64,000 nt of DNA from Mycolicibacter icosiumassiliensis (GTDB lineage: Bacteria > Actinomycetota > Actinomycetes > Mycobacteriales > Mycobacteriaceae), in contig NZ_LT546166.1 of assembly GCF_900078685.2 (NCBI RefSeq), positions 1,752,719-1,816,718 on the forward strand. The letters run 5' to 3'. Position numbers and translations under genes: made by a program. Under the pieces are notes generated by a model. The model saw only the letters and a program-made list of their open reading frames with translations. It was not told the DNA's origin and made no database searches. Positions within the stretch are counted from its first letter, which is position 1; the number at the start of each line of letters is the position of its first letter. Below, piece after piece: positions 1 through 7,828 of this stretch.

Positions 1-2
1 GT

Positions 3-179
3 TGCTCGCGGCTCGTCCGCGGCGATCTGGCCAGCGAGGCTAAACGGCAAGGCGCACAAGATATCGCATCGACGATGTTCGCTCGCGATCGGACATCCGG
101 GTATCCGATGCGGCACGTCGACATCGTCGATGCCGTCGGTGTCGCCGGCTGTCGGGCCGGGGATTATCTGACGCGGTAG
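3..179 (+). CDS. Possible 3' end of an upstream gene (partial)
   Basis: Frame 3 is open from the window edge to a TAG at 177-179, about 58 codons. Roughly 70% of third codon positions are G or C, which is compatible with coding but below most genes here. I recognise no domain in the translation. The following 142 bases up to the monooxygenase start hold no clear gene, and I could not identify convincing -35/-10 boxes in them, although the promoter of the long downstream operon should lie there. It may equally be a chance open frame. Confidence 0.22.
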   Translation, partial: CSRLVRGDLASEAKRQGAQDIASTMFARDRTSGYPMRHVDIVDAVGVAGCRAGDYLTR

Positions 180-321
180 TCGTCACCAGCAGCGGCGCGC
201 CTGCGTTCCGTCTTGTGGAACGGTTCACATGCCATCGCTGGGTACGTGACAGTGTGATGTCCACAACCGCAAGAAGGTTTGAGAGCTCATCTCACACACT
301 CCGACGGAAAGAGAGATAACG

Positions 322-1836
322 ATGCCCCAGCTGGCCCGTTCTGAATGGTACGACCTGACACGCGACATGAACTGGACGCTGTCCTACGTCACCGAGGACC
401 AAGCGTTTCCCGAGGAGATGTCGAACGGTTTCGGTGTGTCCACCGAGCAATGGTGGACTTGGGACGAGCCCTACAAGATCACCTACCCGGAGTACGTGCA
501 CATCCAGGCGGGTAAGGACGCCAGCGTCTACGCGGTCAACGCCGTGGTGGCCCGGTCGAAGGTGTATGAGCAACTCGACCCGGGGTGGAAGGCGGCTATC
601 CTCGCCCACTACGGCGCGGTCGCGGTCCCCGAATATGTTGCGGGCATAGCCGAATCGCGGATGGCTCGATTCGGGCGAGCAGCGGCCTGGCGCAACATGG
701 CCACCTACGGAATGCTCGACGAGACCCGGCACGGCCAGATTCAGACCTACATCCCTTACACCCTGCTGCACAAGGAGCCCCGGGCGGACTGGGCGCACAA
801 GGCGCCGCACACCAATGAGTGGGGCGCAATCGCGGCGCGGTCGCTCTTCGACGACATGTTCACCGCCAACGATGCGGTTTCAACCGCCATCCAGCTGACG
901 TCGACTTTCGAGACCGGGTTCACCAACCTGCAGTTCCTCGGGATGGCCGCCGATGCGATGGGTGTGGGTGACCTGGAGTTCAGCGCGCTCATCTCGTCGA
1001 TTCAAACCGACGAAGCCCGCCACGCCCAGCAGGGCGAGCCGACAATGAAGATCCTGATACGAAACGGTAAGCGCGAGATCGTACAGAAACTCTTGGATCA
1101 CATGTTCTGGCGGTCCTGGAAAGTGTTCGCACTACTCACCGGCCTTTCGATGGACTATTACACCCCCCTCGAGCATCGCAGGCACTCGTTCAAAGAGTTT
1201 ATGGCGGAGTGGATCAATAAACAGTTTGTCGACCAATTCCGTGACTTCGGCCTGGAAACTCCGTGGTACTGGAATGAGCATTACCTCAACGAGGTCAACT
1301 GGCTACATCACGCCTACCATCTCGGCGTGTGGACCTGGCGCCCCACGGTGTGGTGGAACCCCGACGCCGGCGTCTCGCCGCAGGAGCGTGACTGGCTGGA
1401 AGAGAAGTACCCGGGCTGGAACGACTCGTTCGGCAAGTACTGGGATGTGATCACCGACAACGTCCGTGCCGGCGATATTCCCCTGACCCTGCCCGAGACG
1501 CTGCCGATGGTGTGCAACATGTGTCACATCCCGGTCTGCACACCGGCCGGGTTCAACGCCGGCTACCTCGACAGTCCGGCACCGCTGATCCACGACTATC
1601 AGGGGCGCCGTTACACCTTCTGTTCGGAGCCGTGCAAGTGGATCTTCACCATCAATCCGGCTCGCTTCCAAGGACATCTGGGCATCGTCGACCGATTCCT
1701 GGCCGGCCACATCCAGCCGCCCGACCTCGGTGGCGCCTTGGCGTACATGAGCATCTCTCCGGCCGAAGCCGGCCAGGATGCGACCAACTACGCATGGGCT
1801 CATGAGCACGCGCCACTGCTCGTGTCGGCGCCCTGA
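322..1836 (+). CDS. tmoA: Soluble diiron monooxygenase hydroxylase, alpha (catalytic) subunit, TmoA-like
   Basis: Catalytic subunit of a four-component toluene/alkene-type monooxygenase, which inserts one oxygen atom from O2 into a hydrocarbon in the cytoplasm. The 504-residue length and numbering match toluene-4-monooxygenase TmoA: diiron ligands at E104, E134-x-x-H137 (DETRH), E197 and E231-x-x-H234 (DEARH), and the active-site threonine T201 (FETGFTN). The substrate could be an aromatic or an alkene such as isoprene; sequence alone does not decide. The C-terminal part (about 396-440) carries five cysteines (C398, C401, C406, C434, C438) in a YHS-like segment, several absent from TmoA as I remember it. 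The ATG follows GGAAAGAGAG and the N-terminus aligns with TmoA (EWYDLTR). First gene of the long operon. Confidence 0.93.
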   Translation: MPQLARSEWYDLTRDMNWTLSYVTEDQAFPEEMSNGFGVSTEQWWTWDEPYKITYPEYVHIQAGKDASVYAVNAVVARSKVYEQLDPGWKAAILAHYGAVAVPEYVAGIAESRMARFGRAAAWRNMATYGMLDETRHGQIQTYIPYTLLHKEPRADWAHKAPHTNEWGAIAARSLFDDMFTANDAVSTAIQLTSTFETGFTNLQFLGMAADAMGVGDLEFSALISSIQTDEARHAQQGEPTMKILIRNGKREIVQKLLDHMFWRSWKVFALLTGLSMDYYTPLEHRRHSFKEFMAEWINKQFVDQFRDFGLETPWYWNEHYLNEVNWLHHAYHLGVWTWRPTVWWNPDAGVSPQERDWLEEKYPGWNDSFGKYWDVITDNVRAGDIPLTLPETLPMVCNMCHIPVCTPAGFNAGYLDSPAPLIHDYQGRRYTFCSEPCKWIFTINPARFQGHLGIVDRFLAGHIQPPDLGGALAYMSISPAEAGQDATNYAWAHEHAPLLVSAP

Positions 1837-1864
1837 TCACTACGCAGCAGAAAGGAAGCCGCCA

Positions 1865-2119
1865 ATGGCACCATTGCCAGTCCAAGGTCTGGTTGAAGGC
1901 GATTTCGTCGTCCAACTAGTGCCGATCGATAGCGACGACACGATGGATGTCGTCGCCGGCAAACTCGCCCACCACTCGGTCAACCGCCGCGTCGCCCCGC
2001 AGAACAAGCCGCTGCGGGTGCGATTCAACGGGCAGGTGCTGCCGGCCGATGCGACGCCGGCCAGTGTCGGCATCGCGCCGCTGGACTTCGTCGAGGCCTA
2101 CTACCAGGAGCAGTCGTGA
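1865..2119 (+). CDS. tmoB: Monooxygenase hydroxylase gamma subunit, TmoB-like
   Basis: Small third subunit (84 aa) of the (alpha-beta-gamma)2 hydroxylase; family members are about 84-86 aa with a ubiquitin-like fold that packs on the alpha subunit. It lies 28 nt after the alpha gene, and its ATG follows AAGGAAG at good spacing. An upstream in-frame start overlapping the alpha gene is rejected because the chosen start gives the family length. The stop overlaps the start of the Rieske gene. Identified by size, position and general similarity to TmoB rather than by a catalytic motif. Confidence 0.85.
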   Translation: MAPLPVQGLVEGDFVVQLVPIDSDDTMDVVAGKLAHHSVNRRVAPQNKPLRVRFNGQVLPADATPASVGIAPLDFVEAYYQEQS

Positions 2120-2493
2120 CCGAGATGCGATGGGTCGAAGTCGCCGAGGCCGATGAGTTGTGGGAGGGCGAGATGATCGACTTCGAAGTCGATGGTGAGC
2201 AGATTTTGGTCGCCCACCTGGTCGGCGGTGAGGTCAAGGCGTTCCAAGGTTTGTGCCCACACCAGGAAATTCTGTTAGCCGACGGAGAGTTTGATCCCGA
2301 CAAATGCGAGCTGACCTGCGGTGGACACCACTGGCAGTTCGACCTCCGCACCGGGGAGGGGATCAATCCGGTTGGTAGCCAGCTGTATTCATTTCCGACC
2401 AGGGTGGTCGGCGAGAAGATCGAGATCGGTATTCCGCAAGACGGCCAACGGCACGACAACCGCTTTTGGATCACACAAGAGGAAGCCGGATGA
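2116..2493 (+). CDS. tmoC: Rieske [2Fe-2S] ferredoxin of the monooxygenase, TmoC-like
   Basis: Electron carrier that passes electrons from an NADH reductase to the diiron hydroxylase. The Rieske ligands are visible as C-P-H around residues 48-50 and C-G-G-H about 20 residues later, in the typical spacing of this family. At 125 aa it is slightly longer than TmoC (112 aa). The GTG start overlaps the stop of the gamma-subunit gene by 4 nt (GTGA), and its own stop overlaps the effector gene by 4 nt (ATGA), so translation is probably coupled. No cognate reductase gene is found in the window. Confidence 0.9.
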   Translation: MTEMRWVEVAEADELWEGEMIDFEVDGEQILVAHLVGGEVKAFQGLCPHQEILLADGEFDPDKCELTCGGHHWQFDLRTGEGINPVGSQLYSFPTRVVGEKIEIGIPQDGQRHDNRFWITQEEAG

Positions 2494-2807
2494 CGCATAC
2501 GGATGAGCAGGGCAGGGTGGAGAAACGCGTGGGCCCGATCCTGCGGGGCATTGACCGCGAACTCTGCGGCGCGGTGATCGACGCCATCGAAATCGACAAC
2601 CCCGACACCGATCTCCAAGTCGATGATCAAGGCGCCTACATCCGCATCAGCGCACCGTGGTACTGCCGACTGACCCGCGAATCGCTGGAAGACGCCCTCG
2701 GACGCCCGTTCCGGCTGAGCGACATCGAACCCAACCTGGCCAGTTTCGCTGGCCGCATCGACTTCGGCGACGACGAGGTCGTCTGGCAACTTGACAGAGA
2801 GGCATGA
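2490..2807 (+). CDS. tmoD: Monooxygenase effector (coupling) protein, TmoD/MmoB-like
   Basis: Cofactor-free regulatory protein of 105 aa that binds the hydroxylase and tunes oxygen activation and substrate access; TmoD is about 103 aa. The ATG at 2490 overlaps the ferredoxin stop (ATGA); an in-frame upstream extension into the ferredoxin gene is discarded. The body shows the usual pattern of this family: a VGP(I/V)L motif near residue 15, an aspartate-rich loop and a conserved SAPWYCRL-type strand. The stop overlaps the beta-subunit start by 4 nt. Confidence 0.88.
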   Translation: MTHTDEQGRVEKRVGPILRGIDRELCGAVIDAIEIDNPDTDLQVDDQGAYIRISAPWYCRLTRESLEDALGRPFRLSDIEPNLASFAGRIDFGDDEVVWQLDREA

Positions 2808-3832
2808 CCGTGGCGACGAACAACCGGCGAGTAGGACCTCGCACCTGGAGCCTGCTGGGCGATGTCAAACGCAAACCCAGTCCCTATGAGGCCGTGACGG
2901 CCAAATTCCACTACCACTTTCGCCACGAGCCCGCCCCATTCGAACTGGACCCGAACGTCCCGCTCAACAACTGGTACATGCGGTACCGGGAGGGCTCGCC
3001 CCTTCAGGTCGAGGACTGGGAACAGTTCCGCGATCCCTACAAGCTGACCTACACCGAATATGTCACCCGTCAGCGGGACCGCGAAACCTACGTCGATGGT
3101 CTCATCGACCAGTACGAAGCCGCCGGCGCCGTCACGCAGCTGAAGCCGGATTGGGTGGCGACACTGCAGAATTTCTTTGTCCCGCTGCGCTTTCCGTTGC
3201 ACGCGTTGCAGATGGCCGGATTGTATCTGGGGCAGGTGGCGCCGTCGTCGTTCATCACCAACTGCGCCCACTTCCAGGCCGCCGACGAGCTGCGCCGCGT
3301 TCAGCGCATCGCCTACTGGACCAAGGTGCTGGCCAACGCGCACGGCGAGGAGTTCGCCCAAACCGGCACCGCGCGCCAGCCCTGGGAGTCGGGGCCGCAG
3401 TGGCAACCGCTGCGCCAGCTGCTGGAAGAACTCCTGATCGCCTACGACTGGGGCGAGGCGTTCACGGCGTTGAACCTGGTGGTCAAGCCCATGATCGACG
3501 CGCTGGTCAACTGGGAGTTCGCTCGGCTGGCCGAAGCCAACGGCGACCAGTTCCTGAGCCAGCTCTTCACCGAATTCACCCTCGACAGCCGGCGTAGCCA
3601 GGACTGGACGCAGGCGCTGGTCACCTACACGATCGATCGCGACCCTGCTCTGCGTGAGGTGATCAACGGGTGGGTGGCGCACTGGCAACCCAAAGCCCGT
3701 GCGGCAATCGAGGCACTGGTGCCGCTGTTGGACACGGCGTCGACCGGGGACCTGGTAACCAACGTCGCGGAACGCTACGTGAGCTTCATCGATGGTGTCG
3801 GTCTGGCGGAGCGTGCGGACAGCCCCGCCTGA
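2804..3832 (+). CDS. tmoE: Monooxygenase hydroxylase beta subunit, TmoE-like
   Basis: Structural partner of the alpha subunit. It has the same helical-bundle fold without the diiron ligands. At 342 aa it is close to TmoE (about 327 aa). Characteristic stretches include RTWSLLG near the N-terminus, the KLTYTEYV segment around residue 80 and a tryptophan- and arginine-rich C-terminal half. The ATG at 2804 overlaps the effector stop. In tmo, iso and related operons the next gene is the NADH-dependent flavin/[2Fe-2S] reductase (TmoF). Here the next gene, after only 69 nt, is an mce permease, so electrons must come from a reductase elsewhere. Confidence 0.9.
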   Translation: MTVATNNRRVGPRTWSLLGDVKRKPSPYEAVTAKFHYHFRHEPAPFELDPNVPLNNWYMRYREGSPLQVEDWEQFRDPYKLTYTEYVTRQRDRETYVDGLIDQYEAAGAVTQLKPDWVATLQNFFVPLRFPLHALQMAGLYLGQVAPSSFITNCAHFQAADELRRVQRIAYWTKVLANAHGEEFAQTGTARQPWESGPQWQPLRQLLEELLIAYDWGEAFTALNLVVKPMIDALVNWEFARLAEANGDQFLSQLFTEFTLDSRRSQDWTQALVTYTIDRDPALREVINGWVAHWQPKARAAIEALVPLLDTASTGDLVTNVAERYVSFIDGVGLAERADSPA

Positions 3833-3901
3833 TACGCACCAGCGACCGGATGCAATGTGGAGGTGTGAGGTGCGGTCACTTCATCGCGCGGGGAAACCGC
3901 A

Positions 3902-4699
3902 ATGACGGCCATAACCGGCGCACGCGACTATATCGGTGACCAGCTGAGCCGACCGTTGGCGCACATCGGCGGTTTCGCCCGCATGTCCGCATTGGCCGGA
4001 AAGGCCGTCGTCAGTGGGCGACTGGAGTGGCGTGAACTGATACTGCAGTGTTGGTTCCTGTTGCGCATCACCATCCTGCCGACCGTCCTGGCGGCGATGC
4101 CGCTGACGGTACTGTTGACCTTCACGTTGAACGTCTTGCTGGCCGAGTTCGGCGCGGCAGACATTTCAGGCGCCGGCGCGGCGTTGGGGGCGGTCACCCA
4201 ATTGGGCCCACTGACAACGGTGTTGGTGGTCGCAGGCGTCGGCTCCACCGCGATCTGTGCCGACTTGGGCGCACGCACCATCCGGGAGGAGATCGACGCC
4301 CTGGAGGTGATGGGCATCGACCCCATCCGCCGACTGGTGGTGCCCCGCGTGCTCGCGGCGACCCTGATCGCCGGCCTGCTCAACAGCCTGGTGATCATCG
4401 TGGGCCTGGTCGGCGGTTTCGTCTTCAGTGTCTACCTTCAGGACATCTCTGGTGGCGCCTACCTGTCCACCCTGACGCTTGTCACGGGCTTGCCCGAAGT
4501 GTTGATCGCGCTGGCCAAAGCCATCTCGTTCGGGGTGATCGCCGGGCTGGTCGGCTGCTACCGGGGTCTCACGGTGTCGGGGGGCGCCAAAGGGATCGGC
4601 ATAGCCGTCAACGAAACCGTGGTGCTGTGCGTGCTTGCCTTGTTCGCGGTGAACGTGATCCTGACGACCATCGGCGTGCGATTCGGGACGGGACACTGA
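3902..4699 (+). CDS. yrbEA: Mce-locus permease YrbEA (MlaE-like)
   Basis: Integral inner-membrane permease of the Mce lipid importer; with YrbEB it forms the transmembrane core energised by an MceG/Mkl ATPase encoded elsewhere. 265 aa. The family segment ADLGARTIREEIDALEVMGIDP is present (coupling helix with the E-E-I-D-A core), and the ending GVRFGTGH resembles M. tuberculosis YrbE1A more than YrbE4A. Five to six hydrophobic helices are apparent. The ATG at 3902 is preceded by GCGGGGAAACCGCA. The 69-nt gap to the monooxygenase shows no obvious promoter, so readthrough from the monooxygenase genes is likely. Confidence 0.95.
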   Translation: MTAITGARDYIGDQLSRPLAHIGGFARMSALAGKAVVSGRLEWRELILQCWFLLRITILPTVLAAMPLTVLLTFTLNVLLAEFGAADISGAGAALGAVTQLGPLTTVLVVAGVGSTAICADLGARTIREEIDALEVMGIDPIRRLVVPRVLAATLIAGLLNSLVIIVGLVGGFVFSVYLQDISGGAYLSTLTLVTGLPEVLIALAKAISFGVIAGLVGCYRGLTVSGGAKGIGIAVNETVVLCVLALFAVNVILTTIGVRFGTGH

Positions 4700-4700
4700 C

Positions 4701-5570
4701 ATGGCCAACGCCGCCGTCGTGCGCGCCCGCTTCCCGCGGACGGTGACCAACCTCGACCGGTACGCCGCCAGCCCCGTGCGGGCGCTCAACGGTTTCGGCG
4801 AAATGGTGTGGTTCATGCTGAGCAGTGTCGGGCAGATCCCGTTCACACTGCGCCGCTACCGCGCCGAGACCATGCGACTCATCGCCCAGATCGGCATGGG
4901 TACCGGCGCGCTGGCGGTCGTCGGCGGCACCGTCGCGATCGTGGCTTTCGTAACGCTGTCCGGTAGTTCGCTGGTCGCGATCCAGGGCTTCTCGTCACTG
5001 GGCAACATCGGAGTCGAGGTGTTCACCGGCTTCTTCGCCGGACTGGTCAATGTGCGGATCGCCGGCCCGGTGGTCACCGGCATTGCGCTGGCGGCCACGG
5101 TCGGCGCAGGCGCCACGGCAGAACTCGGGGCCATGCGCATCAGCGAGGAAATCGACGCACTAGAAGTGATGGGGGTCCAGTCGATCGCATTCTTGACATC
5201 GACGAGAGTACTTGCCGCAGTAGTGGTTATCCTGCCGCTGTACGGAATGGCCATGATCATGGCGTTCCTATCGCCCCAACTCGTCACCACGGCGCTCTAC
5301 GGACAATCGAGCGGCACCTACGCTCACTACTTCCGGACGTTTCTGCGTCCCGAAGATGTGTTCTGGTCGTTCGTGACCGCTGTGATCATCGCGATCATCG
5401 TGATGATCACCCATTGCTACTACGGCTACACCGCTGCCGGGGGCCCGGTGGGTGTAGGCGCAGCCGTCGGGCGGTCCATGCGCTTGTCGCTGATCGCAGT
5501 GGTGGTAGTTGCCATGCTCGCTTCGTTGGCCCTCTACGGAGTCCACCCCAACTTCAACCTCTCGGTGTAA
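4701..5570 (+). CDS. yrbEB: Mce-locus permease YrbEB (MlaE-like)
   Basis: Second permease half, 289 aa, starting one base after the yrbEA stop. It contains the same coupling-helix pattern (SEEIDALEVMGV around residue 150) and about five membrane helices, with the GGPVGVG loop near the C-terminus typical of YrbEB. It pairs with YrbEA and the MceA-F hexamer to move lipids or other hydrophobic molecules across the inner membrane. The length matches M. tuberculosis YrbE1B (about 289 aa). Confidence 0.95.
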   Translation: MANAAVVRARFPRTVTNLDRYAASPVRALNGFGEMVWFMLSSVGQIPFTLRRYRAETMRLIAQIGMGTGALAVVGGTVAIVAFVTLSGSSLVAIQGFSSLGNIGVEVFTGFFAGLVNVRIAGPVVTGIALAATVGAGATAELGAMRISEEIDALEVMGVQSIAFLTSTRVLAAVVVILPLYGMAMIMAFLSPQLVTTALYGQSSGTYAHYFRTFLRPEDVFWSFVTAVIIAIIVMITHCYYGYTAAGGPVGVGAAVGRSMRLSLIAVVVVAMLASLALYGVHPNFNLSV

Positions 5571-5573
5571 TCC

Positions 5574-6791
5574 ATGACCTCACATCGCACAGAAAACACT
5601 CAACGCACACCCCCGTACCGGACCGTGGCTGTCGTCGCACTGGCCGTGCTGACCCTCATCGGCGGCATGGTCTTCGTGCAGTTTCGCGGAGGCTTTACCC
5701 AGAAGGAGTCACTCACGCTGATCGCCGACCGCGCGGGTCTGCTGGTCAGTCCCGGGTCGAAGGTGACCCTCAACGGGGTCCAGGTCGGCCGAGTGGCGAG
5801 CATCAACGAGATCGAACGCGACGGCAAGGAGGCGGCGAAATTCGTCTTGGACGTGTCGCCCAAGTACCTCGAGCTGATCCCGGTCAACGTTGACTCGGCG
5901 ATCAAGGCGTCCACGGTATTCGGCGGCAAGTACGTCGCACTCACTTCACCGAAGGATCCAGGCGCACCGATCACCAGCGCCGACGTGATCGACGTCCGGT
6001 CGGTGTCCACCGAGATCAACACCGTTTTCGAAACGCTGACTTCGATTGCGCGGTCGGTGGATCCGGTCAAGCTGAACCTGACCCTGAGCGCGGCCGCCCA
6101 AGCGCTGGCGGGACAGGGGACCAAGTTCGGCACCTCATTGGTCAACGGCGACAAGGTGCTGGACAACCTCAACCCCCAGATGGACCAGTTGCACCACGAC
6201 GTCCGGCAGCTGACGCAGATAACGGACGCGGTGGGCGATGCATCTCCGGACCTCTGGAACCTGGTGAGCAACCTGACGACCACGTCGCGCACGCTCAACG
6301 AGCAACAAAAGGACTTGGACGCGGTACTTCTGGCGGCTACCGGATTCGCCAACACCGGTGCCGACGTGCTCGAAGAGAGTCGGCCGCATCTGGTTCAGAC
6401 GTTGGACCAACTGGTCCCGACGACCGCATTGCTCGACACCTACAGCCCAGAACTGTTCTGCGCCATCCGCAACGCCGCGGAGGTGGCACCTGCGGTCGCG
6501 GATGTGGAAGGCGGCGGAAACGGGTATTCGCTCAAAATACACACCCAGTTGATCGGCGCCCCCAACCCGTACATCTACCCGGAGAACCTGCCCCGGGTCA
6601 ACGGCCGCGGTGGTCCCGGCGGCGCGCCCGGCTGCTGGCAGAAGATCACCCGAGACCTGTGGCCCGCGCCGAGCCTGGTCCTTGACACCGGTGCCAGCGT
6701 CGTCCCCTACAACCACTTCGCATTCGGTACACCGTGGGCGAACGAATACGTGTGGGGACGCCAAGTCGGGGAGTACACGATCAACCCATGA
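5574..6791 (+). CDS. mceA: Mce family protein MceA
   Basis: Substrate-binding MCE subunit of the importer (405 aa). An N-terminal membrane anchor (about residues 17-36) is followed by the MCE/MlaD domain (about 43-120, with the GLLVSPGSKV and LNGVQVGRV elements) and a helical region that forms the periplasmic needle with MceB-F. The C-terminal third is the actinobacterial Mce extension, rich in Gly/Pro. It starts 3 nt after yrbEB, and the last four bases overlap mceB. Best general resemblance is to Mce1A/Mce2A. The transported substrate cannot be read from the sequence. Confidence 0.94.
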   Translation: MTSHRTENTQRTPPYRTVAVVALAVLTLIGGMVFVQFRGGFTQKESLTLIADRAGLLVSPGSKVTLNGVQVGRVASINEIERDGKEAAKFVLDVSPKYLELIPVNVDSAIKASTVFGGKYVALTSPKDPGAPITSADVIDVRSVSTEINTVFETLTSIARSVDPVKLNLTLSAAAQALAGQGTKFGTSLVNGDKVLDNLNPQMDQLHHDVRQLTQITDAVGDASPDLWNLVSNLTTTSRTLNEQQKDLDAVLLAATGFANTGADVLEESRPHLVQTLDQLVPTTALLDTYSPELFCAIRNAAEVAPAVADVEGGGNGYSLKIHTQLIGAPNPYIYPENLPRVNGRGGPGGAPGCWQKITRDLWPAPSLVLDTGASVVPYNHFAFGTPWANEYVWGRQVGEYTINP

Positions 6792-7828
6792 AACTGACCG
6801 CAACCGCTATCAAGCTCGCCGCCGTCTCGCTGGTGCTGGTGATGTTCACCGCAGGCATCATCGTGGTGTTCGGCCAGATGCGCTTTCAGGACACCGTCAG
6901 CTACTCGGCGGAATTCTCCTCCGGTAGCGGATTGCGCAAGGGGCAGTTTGTCCGGGCCGCCGGGGTAGAGGTCGGCAAGGTGACCAGCCTGCGGTTGGTC
7001 GAAGGTGGCGAGCGCGTGCACGTGACCTTCGACGTCGACCGGTCATTGCCGCTGTACCAGTCGACCACCGCGCAGATCCGCTACGCCAACCTCATCGGCG
7101 ATCGCTACCTGGAGATCAAGCGCGGAATCGGCGAGGGTACCGACCGCTTACTGCCACCAGGAGGCCAGATCCCGGTGGCGCGCACCGAGCCGGCCCTTGA
7201 TCTCGACGCACTGATCGGAGGATTCCGACCGGTATTTCGTGCGCTGGCTCCCGAGAAGGTCAACACCATCGCTGCCGCGATCATCACGGTGTTCCAGGGC
7301 CAGGGCGGCACGATCAACGACATCCTCGACCAAACCAGCCGGGTGACCGCGGCATTGGCCGACCGGGACGAGGCGATCGGTTCGGTGGTGAAAAACCTGA
7401 ACACCGTCCTGGACTCGATCGTCAAGCAGGCAGGTAAAGCCGACGCGACCGTGGTCAACTTGGAGACACTGATCAGCGGGCTGTCCGAGCACGCGGATCC
7501 ACTCGCCGACAGCGTCGCCGGCTTGAGTAGCACCACCGGAAAGTTGAGCGCTCTGTTGACCGACAACCGGCCGCTGCTGCAGAAGTCGGTTTCTGCGGCA
7601 CAGGGTGTGCTGCAGCCACTGGTCGATGACAGCAGCCGGCTCGACGAATTGCTGGGCAAACTGCCGACCGCGCTGACCCTCTTGGGCCGCAGCGCCGGTA
7701 CCTATGGCGATTTCATCAACTTCTATCTCTGCGACATCACGCTCACAATGAACGGCCTCCAGCCCGGCGGCCCGGTCCGCACGGTGCGGTTGACCCAGCA
7801 GCCCACCGGAAGGTGTACACCACAATGA
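6788..7828 (+). CDS. mceB: Mce family protein MceB
   Basis: MCE subunit of 346 aa, the same length as Mce1B. One N-terminal helix (residues about 8-28) is followed by the MCE domain with the LRKGQFVRAAGVEVGKV element, then a long amphipathic region with heptad-like spacing typical of the Mce needle. ATG at 6788 overlaps the mceA stop (ATGA), which is why the longer upstream in-frame start is rejected. A conserved late cysteine pair (FYLCDI and GRCT) is present near the C-terminus. Confidence 0.94.
   Translation: MKLTATAIKLAAVSLVLVMFTAGIIVVFGQMRFQDTVSYSAEFSSGSGLRKGQFVRAAGVEVGKVTSLRLVEGGERVHVTFDVDRSLPLYQSTTAQIRYANLIGDRYLEIKRGIGEGTDRLLPPGGQIPVARTEPALDLDALIGGFRPVFRALAPEKVNTIAAAIITVFQGQGGTINDILDQTSRVTAALADRDEAIGSVVKNLNTVLDSIVKQAGKADATVVNLETLISGLSEHADPLADSVAGLSSTTGKLSALLTDNRPLLQKSVSAAQGVLQPLVDDSSRLDELLGKLPTALTLLGRSAGTYGDFINFYLCDITLTMNGLQPGGPVRTVRLTQQPTGRCTPQ

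Noticed and set aside
3833..3901. Separate mce promoter
   Set aside because: No credible -35/-10 pair is visible in the 69-nt gap; absence of evidence only, so readthrough is preferred but not proven.
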